A stretch of 10,362 nt of DNA from Succinatimonas sp. UBA6849 (GTDB lineage Bacteria > Pseudomonadota > Gammaproteobacteria > Enterobacterales > Succinivibrionaceae). Below are positions 6,152 to 10,362 of this stretch, piece by piece; within the stretch, counting starts at the first letter, position 1, and every line of letters begins with the position of its first letter. The stretch is from assembly GCA_002449335.1 (NCBI GenBank), contig DKDL01000015.1, positions 820 through 11,181 on the forward strand, in the 5' to 3' direction. A model generated the notes under the pieces. That model searched no databases and was not told the origin of the DNA. It saw only the letters and a program-made list of their open reading frames with translations. The position numbers and the translations under genes were made by a program.

Positions 6152-7291
6152 GTGGAAAGATTGAATGCTGAAGAATTCAACAAACTCTTAACTCCAGTGA
6201 GCCAAGAGAGCGTAAGCGGTGAGAATTGTGAGTATGATGAGTTATATCTTGCGCTAGATGAACTTGCTCTTGGCACTGAAGAAAGTGAAATGGGCGACAG
6301 CGTCATCGAAGGTAAAGATCCTGATTACAGAACTCTTTATAAGAACACTTTATCTCTATGGTCAAAGACTAGAGATTTAAGAGTAGCTTCTTTCTTTACT
6401 CTATCATCATTATGCCTGTTCGGTCTTGACGGTCTCAAAGACGGTTTAAGCTTAATTGAATATCTTGTAAAAGAGCAGTTTGATACCTTTTATCCACAGC
6501 TCGATCCTGATGATGATAACGATCCTACCGAGCGTATCAATATTCTTGCAATGCTCTCACCTACAGATGGAGCATTTTCTGATGCTTATCATGTACAAGC
6601 TCATATTCGTGATTTAAAGCTGGTACCAGAGCTTGATTATACCCTAAGAGATTATCTGGTGCTTACAGGTTATTTAGACTCAAAAGAGGATAAAGACCTG
6701 TCCTCTCTATTAGCTCAGATTGCAACCGTGCCTGTAAGCTCAGTTACAGCACAACTTGAAAAAGTTGAGCAGATTTTAGTGATAAATCAGAATCTGTGTT
6801 CTATATTTAATGAAAAAGTTGGCGACAAAGGCTATCTCACTATGGATAGCATGGATCACGAACTTAATTATTTAAAGAGCCTGTATTCAAGTGTAATCAA
6901 AAATTCTAATCAGTCTTTAGCTGATTCTACTGAGTCTTCAGATGAACAAGGTTTAAGTAATGGTTCAAATGAAGCTTTAGTAGCTAATGAAACAAATTCT
7001 GGAAATGCCAAGGCTGTTGCTTTAAAAGCACAAGATCCACTTTTAGCACCACAGGCTTTTAATCTTGAAAGCTACAAGGTTAAAAATCGTAATGATGCTT
7101 TATTGCTTTTGAAAAAGAGTGCTGAGTATTTCCAGGTAGCTGAGCCAACAAGTCCTGTTCCTTTCTTAATTAACAGGGCTTTGAAGATGGCAAATATGAA
7201 CTTTATGGATCTGTTAGGCGAAATCGATCAGAATGCCTTAGACAGAGGTCGCGAGCAGTTTGGTGTCAAACCTGACAATGGCGATAACTAA
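6152..7291 (+). CDS. tssA: Type VI secretion protein TssA (ImpA family)
   Basis: TssA binds the baseplate/membrane complex and organises polymerisation of the Hcp tube and TssBC sheath in the cytoplasm. The 379 residues start at GTG with GAGG about 9 bases upstream. The N-terminal half is an ImpA_N domain: VSGENCEYD (21-29), GKDPDYRTL (54-62), the W-SKTRDLRVA stretch (70-79), GLDGLKDGL (91-99) and FDTFYPQLDPDDDNDP (110-125). Residues about 250-300 are a Ser/Asn/Glu-rich linker. The C-terminal 70 residues, with NRNDALLLLKKSAEYF and EPTSPVPFLINRA, match the short C-terminal domain of TssA1-like proteins. Length fits the short class rather than the long TssA with extra C-terminal region. It is the first gene of the T6SS run, 30 bases before tssB, and probably the first of an operon tssA-tssB-tssC. 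Confidence 0.92.
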   Translation: MERLNAEEFNKLLTPVSQESVSGENCEYDELYLALDELALGTEESEMGDSVIEGKDPDYRTLYKNTLSLWSKTRDLRVASFFTLSSLCLFGLDGLKDGLSLIEYLVKEQFDTFYPQLDPDDDNDPTERINILAMLSPTDGAFSDAYHVQAHIRDLKLVPELDYTLRDYLVLTGYLDSKEDKDLSSLLAQIATVPVSSVTAQLEKVEQILVINQNLCSIFNEKVGDKGYLTMDSMDHELNYLKSLYSSVIKNSNQSLADSTESSDEQGLSNGSNEALVANETNSGNAKAVALKAQDPLLAPQAFNLESYKVKNRNDALLLLKKSAEYFQVAEPTSPVPFLINRALKMANMNFMDLLGEIDQNALDRGREQFGVKPDNGDN

Positions 7292-7321
7292 CAGAATTTA
7301 ATTATCAAGGAGAAAAACTTT

Positions 7322-7849
7322 ATGGCATCAAATAACAGCAGTCAGAAGTTTATCGGCAAAAATCGAGCTCCTAGAGTTCAAGTAGAGTATGACGTAGAAC
7401 TTTATGGCGCCGAGAAGAAAGTTAATCTTCCATTTGTAATGGGCGTAATGGCAGATCTTTCAGGTAAGAGTGAAGTTACTAAAGATCAGAGAGTTGAGGA
7501 TAAGAAGTTCCTCGATATCGATGCTGATAACTTTGACGACAGAATGAAGAGCATCAAGCCTAGAGTTGCTTTTAATGTACCTAATGTAATGACAGGTGAG
7601 GGCAACTTGGCTGTTGATGTTTCTTTTGAAAGCATGGATGACTTCTCTCCTGATAAGGTAGCTGAGAAAGTTGACGGTGTAAAAGAGCTGTTAGAGGCAA
7701 GACGCCAATTATCAAATCTATTAAGTTATATGGATGGTAAGACTGGTGCTGAAGAACTTATCACTAAGTTATTAGAAGATGAAACCTTACTAAAGGCTCT
7801 AGCATCAAAGGCAAAGCCAAAGACTGAAGAGAACAAAGCAGAGGAATAA
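7322..7849 (+). CDS. tssB: Type VI secretion contractile sheath small subunit TssB (VipA)
   Basis: Small sheath subunit that interlocks with TssC to form the contractile cytoplasmic sheath around the Hcp tube. The 175-residue length is typical. The N-terminus SQKFIGKNRAPRVQVEYDVE, then KVNLPFVMGVMADLSG (residues about 34-49), is the family signature. Later come MKSIKPRVAFNVPN and a C-terminal helical region (ARRQLSNLLSYMDGK, about 126-140), which interacts with TssC and, in non-contractile mutants of other species, controls sheath behaviour. A Lys/Glu-rich tail ends the protein. The ATG follows AAGGAG at about 9-base spacing, and the stop is only 3 bases before tssC, implying coupled translation of the two sheath subunits. 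Confidence 0.96.
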   Translation: MASNNSSQKFIGKNRAPRVQVEYDVELYGAEKKVNLPFVMGVMADLSGKSEVTKDQRVEDKKFLDIDADNFDDRMKSIKPRVAFNVPNVMTGEGNLAVDVSFESMDDFSPDKVAEKVDGVKELLEARRQLSNLLSYMDGKTGAEELITKLLEDETLLKALASKAKPKTEENKAEE

Positions 7850-7852
7850 GAG

Positions 7853-9340
7853 ATGTCAGATACTTTAGAACAAAAAGCTCAAGGCACAGCTCAAACCATG
7901 GAAGTCTCTGACTTTGAGCAACTTTTAAATAAAGAGTTCAATCCTAAGTCAGAAGAAGCTGATTCTGCTGTAAAAGGTGCAGTTAAAACTTTAGTTCAGC
8001 AGGCATTGAGCAATGCCGCTTTAATTTCAGATAACTCAATCAAAACTATTGAGGGCATGATAGCTGAGCTTGATAAGAAGTTAAGCGCACAGGTAAATGA
8101 GATCATTCACCACAAGGACTTTGAGAATATCGAGAGTTCTTGGAGAGGTCTGTCTTATTTAGTGAATAACACTCAGACATCTGATAGCTTAAAAGTTCGT
8201 GTGATGAACATCAGCAAAAAAGATCTCTTAAAGACTATCAAAAAGTTCAAAGGCGCTACCTGGGATCAGAGCCCACTGTTCAAGCGCTTATACGAGGATG
8301 AGTACGGTACTGCAGGTGGTGAGCCATATGGCGCTATCATCGGTGATTACTACTTTAATCATTCAGCTCCAGATATCGAACTGTTAAAGGGTATTTCTAA
8401 GATTTCATGCGCAGCTCATGCTCCATTTATCAGTGCAGCAGATCCTACTATTATGAACTTAGATTCATGGCAAGATCTGTCAAATCCACGTGATTTAACC
8501 AAGATCTTCTCAACTCCTGAGTATGCTGCATGGAGATCATTTAGAGAGTCTGATGAGAGCCGTTATGTTGCTTTAACTCTACCTAGAGTATTAAGCCGCA
8601 GCCCATACGGTCCTGAAACCAATCCTGTAGAAGGCTTTAACTTTGTTGAGGATACAGGTTCTGGCGATTCATCAAAATACAACTGGATGAACGCTTCATA
8701 TGCTATGGGCGTAAACATCAACCGTTCATTTAAGGACTATGGCTGGTGTGCTCGTATCCGTGGTGTTGAGTCAGGCGGTATTGTAGAGTCATTACCTACA
8801 CACTCATTCCCAACCGATGATGGTGGTGTAGCTATGAAGTGCCCTACTGAAATTGCTATTACCGACAGACGTGAAGCAGAGCTTTCAAAGAATGGTTTCT
8901 TACCATTATGCTACTGGAAGAACACTGATTATGCTGTATTCGTAGGTGGTCAGACTGTAAACAAACCACAAGAATACGATAACCCTGATGCCTCAGCAAA
9001 TGCTGCTCTTTCTGCAAGATTACCTTATATCTTTGCAACCAGTCGCTTTGCTCATTACTTAAAGTGCATCGTACGTGACAAGGTAGGCTCATTTAAAGAA
9101 AGAGCTGATATGGAACGCTGGTTATCAGACTGGATCAGCAATTATGTAACCTCAGATCCTAATGCTTCAGAAGAGGTAAAGGCTAAATACCCTCTATCAG
9201 AGGCTAAGGTTACAGTTGAAGATATTGAAGGACAGCCTGGTTATTACAATGCCAAGTTCTACTTAAAACCACACTATCAGTTGGAGGGACTTACTACTTC
9301 ATTAAGACTAACTACAAAGGTTCCATCAGGAGCTAAATAG
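7853..9340 (+). CDS. tssC: Type VI secretion contractile sheath large subunit TssC (VipB)
   Basis: Large sheath subunit; forms heterodimers with TssB and carries the ClpV-accessible surface after contraction. The 495 residues match the full family length. Recognisable blocks: N-terminal DFEQLLNKEF, HHKDFENIESSWRGLSYLV (residues about 86-104), GEPYGAIIGDYYFNH (about 156-170), LPRVLSRSPYGP (about 243-254), the segment SYAMGVNINRSFKDYGWCAR, LPTHSFPTDDGGVAMKCPTE, and the C-terminal FAHYLKCIVRDKVGS. No missing or altered block was noticed. Its own AGGAATAAGAG ribosome site lies inside the tssB end. It is followed by a 91-base gap before hcp containing an inverted repeat. Confidence 0.97.
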   Translation: MSDTLEQKAQGTAQTMEVSDFEQLLNKEFNPKSEEADSAVKGAVKTLVQQALSNAALISDNSIKTIEGMIAELDKKLSAQVNEIIHHKDFENIESSWRGLSYLVNNTQTSDSLKVRVMNISKKDLLKTIKKFKGATWDQSPLFKRLYEDEYGTAGGEPYGAIIGDYYFNHSAPDIELLKGISKISCAAHAPFISAADPTIMNLDSWQDLSNPRDLTKIFSTPEYAAWRSFRESDESRYVALTLPRVLSRSPYGPETNPVEGFNFVEDTGSGDSSKYNWMNASYAMGVNINRSFKDYGWCARIRGVESGGIVESLPTHSFPTDDGGVAMKCPTEIAITDRREAELSKNGFLPLCYWKNTDYAVFVGGQTVNKPQEYDNPDASANAALSARLPYIFATSRFAHYLKCIVRDKVGSFKERADMERWLSDWISNYVTSDPNASEEVKAKYPLSEAKVTVEDIEGQPGYYNAKFYLKPHYQLEGLTTSLRLTTKVPSGAK

Positions 9341-9358
9341 TTTCTTTTATCAAGATTT

Positions 9359-9392
9359 AAGCTCCTTTGACTAGGACAAACATAAGGAGCTT
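9359..9392 (+). other. 9-bp perfect inverted repeat between tssC and hcp
   Basis: AAGCTCCTT (9359-9367) and AAGGAGCTT (9384-9392) are perfect inverted repeats with a 16-base spacer. No T-tract follows, so it is not a classical terminator; it may be an mRNA processing or stabilising structure, or a regulator site. The true hcp ribosome site GGGAG lies downstream at about 9418-9422. A TTGACT (9367-9372) in the spacer has no good -10 partner. Confidence 0.5.
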
Positions 9393-9431
9393 GGTAAGTA
9401 TTTAAAATTTCTGTAATGGGAGATAAAAATT

Positions 9432-9935
9432 ATGGCTAGCGATTTCTTTGTAAAGATTGACGGTATTGATGGCGAGTCAAATGATAAGAATCATTCTAAG
9501 TGGATTGAAGTATTAGAATTCTCACATGGCTCTGTACAGCCAATTGCTGCAGGTCGTTCAACTGATGTATCAGGACGTGGCCATTTTGATCCATTTATCT
9601 TTATTCATCAGGTGGATAAAGCTACTCCAAAACTTCAGCAGTTCTGTATGTCAGGTCAGAAAGTAGCTAAAGTTCAGTTTGCTGTATGCCGTGCTGTAGC
9701 AGGTCTTCAGGTTCCTGTATATGAGGTTACTTTAGAGAACGTAAAGATCGCTTCAGCTAAAGTATTAACCAGAGATGTAGGTAAGGCTGATGACGTTCCA
9801 GGTTCAGTTGAGCTTCCAGTTGAAGAGGTATCTTTAATTGCAGGCAAGATCACTTGGAAGTGCACTGCTATTAAGCCTGATAACACCAAGGATGGTGCTG
9901 TTGAGGCAAGCTACAACCAGGTTGAGAACGGCTAA
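9432..9935 (+). CDS. hcp: Type VI secretion tube protein Hcp (TssD)
   Basis: Hcp hexamers stack into the inner tube propelled by sheath contraction and carry or chaperone effectors. The 167 residues are typical of Hcp1-type proteins: MASDFFVKIDGIDGES at the start, KWIEVLEFSHG (residues about 23-33), then the HFDPFIFIHQVDKATPKLQQ block (about 51-70), YEVTLENVKIAS (about 97-108) and the C-terminal EEVSLIAGKITWKCTA (about 131-146). No C-terminal effector extension is present, so this is a structural Hcp. The ATG has GGGAG about 9 bases upstream. It is separated from tssC by 91 bases and followed by a strong terminator, in keeping with hcp being produced in excess over baseplate genes. Confidence 0.96.
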   Translation: MASDFFVKIDGIDGESNDKNHSKWIEVLEFSHGSVQPIAAGRSTDVSGRGHFDPFIFIHQVDKATPKLQQFCMSGQKVAKVQFAVCRAVAGLQVPVYEVTLENVKIASAKVLTRDVGKADDVPGSVELPVEEVSLIAGKITWKCTAIKPDNTKDGAVEASYNQVENG

Positions 9936-9970
9936 TTAGAATCTTAAATTAGTTTTGTTTTAAGTTTATA

Positions 9971-10014
9971 GACAAGATGGGACGACACTATGTGCCGTCC
10001 TGTCTAGTCTTTTT
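9971..10014 (+). terminator. Strong Rho-independent terminator after hcp
   Basis: An 18-base left arm (9971-9988) and an 18-base right arm (9992-10009) pair around the loop TAT, with only two mismatches and two G-T pairs. The core is GGACG/CGTCC. The stem is followed directly by TTTTT (10010-10014). It lies 36 bases after the hcp stop and ends 26 bases before the tssE start, so it should cut or attenuate transcription from hcp into the baseplate genes. Confidence 0.85.
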
Positions 10015-10039
10015 AAGATGTATAAATGCAGGTTTTAAA

Positions 10040-10362
10040 GTGGCTGTATCTGTAAAAGATAAATATGTTCCATGTATCTTAACCAGACTTGCTGATGATA
10101 ATCCACAGTCAAGAATAGATACTTTAGACCGCTTTGTGCCTCTTGAAAAGATTAGACAAGAAATCGTAGACAATGTAAGTGTGCTTTTAAATTCAAGAAG
10201 CAGACCTCAGTTATCAGATCTTAAATATAACGAAGAGATTGCAAATTCTGTTTTAGGCTACGGCATTACTGACTTTTGTGGCCGTTCCAATTCTATAGGA
10301 GAATTAAACAGAATTTGTGATGAAATTACTCATCAGTTAAAACTGTTTGAGCCAAGACTTGA
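10040..10362 (+). CDS. tssE: Type VI secretion baseplate subunit TssE (gp25-like), partial
   Basis: TssE is the gp25-like baseplate wedge protein that nucleates the sheath. About 107 codons are present and the frame is open at the right edge. The N-terminal ILTRLADDNPQSR matches the family's 'L-L-D-R-L-x-D-x-x-P' opening. The gp25 domain shows SVLGYGITDFCGRSNS and ends in the highly conserved FEPRL at the edge. I prefer the GTG start at 10040, with GCAGG 7 bases upstream. An in-frame ATG at 9977 would add 21 residues unlike TssE, and it lies inside the terminator stem. Order hcp-tssE agrees with HSI-1-type clusters, where tssF and tssG usually follow. Upstream transcription must pass the hcp terminator or start from a promoter not recognised here. 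Confidence 0.92.
   Translation, partial: MAVSVKDKYVPCILTRLADDNPQSRIDTLDRFVPLEKIRQEIVDNVSVLLNSRSRPQLSDLKYNEEIANSVLGYGITDFCGRSNSIGELNRICDEITHQLKLFEPRL

Noticed and set aside
9977..10039. Upstream ATG start for tssE at 9977
   Set aside because: The ATG is inside the terminator stem, lacks a ribosome site and adds 21 residues with no TssE similarity; GTG 10040 fits better.
9988..10173. Minus-strand open frame over the start of tssE
   Set aside because: Antisense to a clear gp25-like TssE frame and to the hcp terminator; no recognisable protein features.

Overview
The window looks like an AT-rich gammaproteobacterial chromosome segment. An anaerobic, succinate-producing gut lineage such as Succinivibrionaceae is plausible. 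The basis is the low-GC codon usage, a remnant of an anaerobic C4-dicarboxylate (Dcu) transporter, a YafQ/DinJ-type toxin-antitoxin pair and a proteobacterial type VI secretion cluster. The taxonomic guess is inference from content, not from a marker gene.

Left part (1-3494, minus strand): a two-gene unit made of a P-loop ATPase resembling BrxD (DUF2791-like) followed by a large Lhr-type superfamily-2 helicase resembling BrxHI, which runs off the left edge. This pairing is known from type 2 BREX phage-defence loci. Here the ATPase is the first gene of its strand-run and no PglZ, PglX, PglY or PglW gene lies upstream, so it looks like an orphan ATPase-helicase module unless missing partners lie left of the window. 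A 349-base intergenic region (3495-3843) holds a good promoter candidate for the ATPase, a short direct repeat and an operator-like palindrome. On its other side is a divergent macro-domain (ADP-ribose-binding/hydrolase) gene with an unusual N-terminal extension.

Middle part (about 4597-5890, minus strand): a zone of gene decay. A YafQ-family toxin gene is broken by a 4-bp tandem duplication exactly before its conserved Trp codon. The DinJ/RelB antitoxin gene has no normal start codon at the expected place. A Dcu transporter survives only as its C-terminal third, with a 1-base deletion and a nonsense codon. The Dcu terminator still looks intact.

Right part (6152-10362, plus strand): the beginning of a type VI secretion gene cluster in the order tssA, tssB, tssC, hcp, tssE (the last cut by the window edge). 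The order matches the Pseudomonas HSI-1 arrangement without the tagJ gene. TssB and TssC form the contractile sheath, Hcp the inner tube, TssE links sheath to baseplate, and TssA coordinates tube and sheath assembly. A very strong intrinsic terminator lies between hcp and tssE, which would make hcp the end of the main transcript and put tssE and later genes on read-through or on a promoter not seen here. In short, the window joins a probable defence module, a degraded toxin-antitoxin/transport patch and an intact-looking interbacterial weapon locus.
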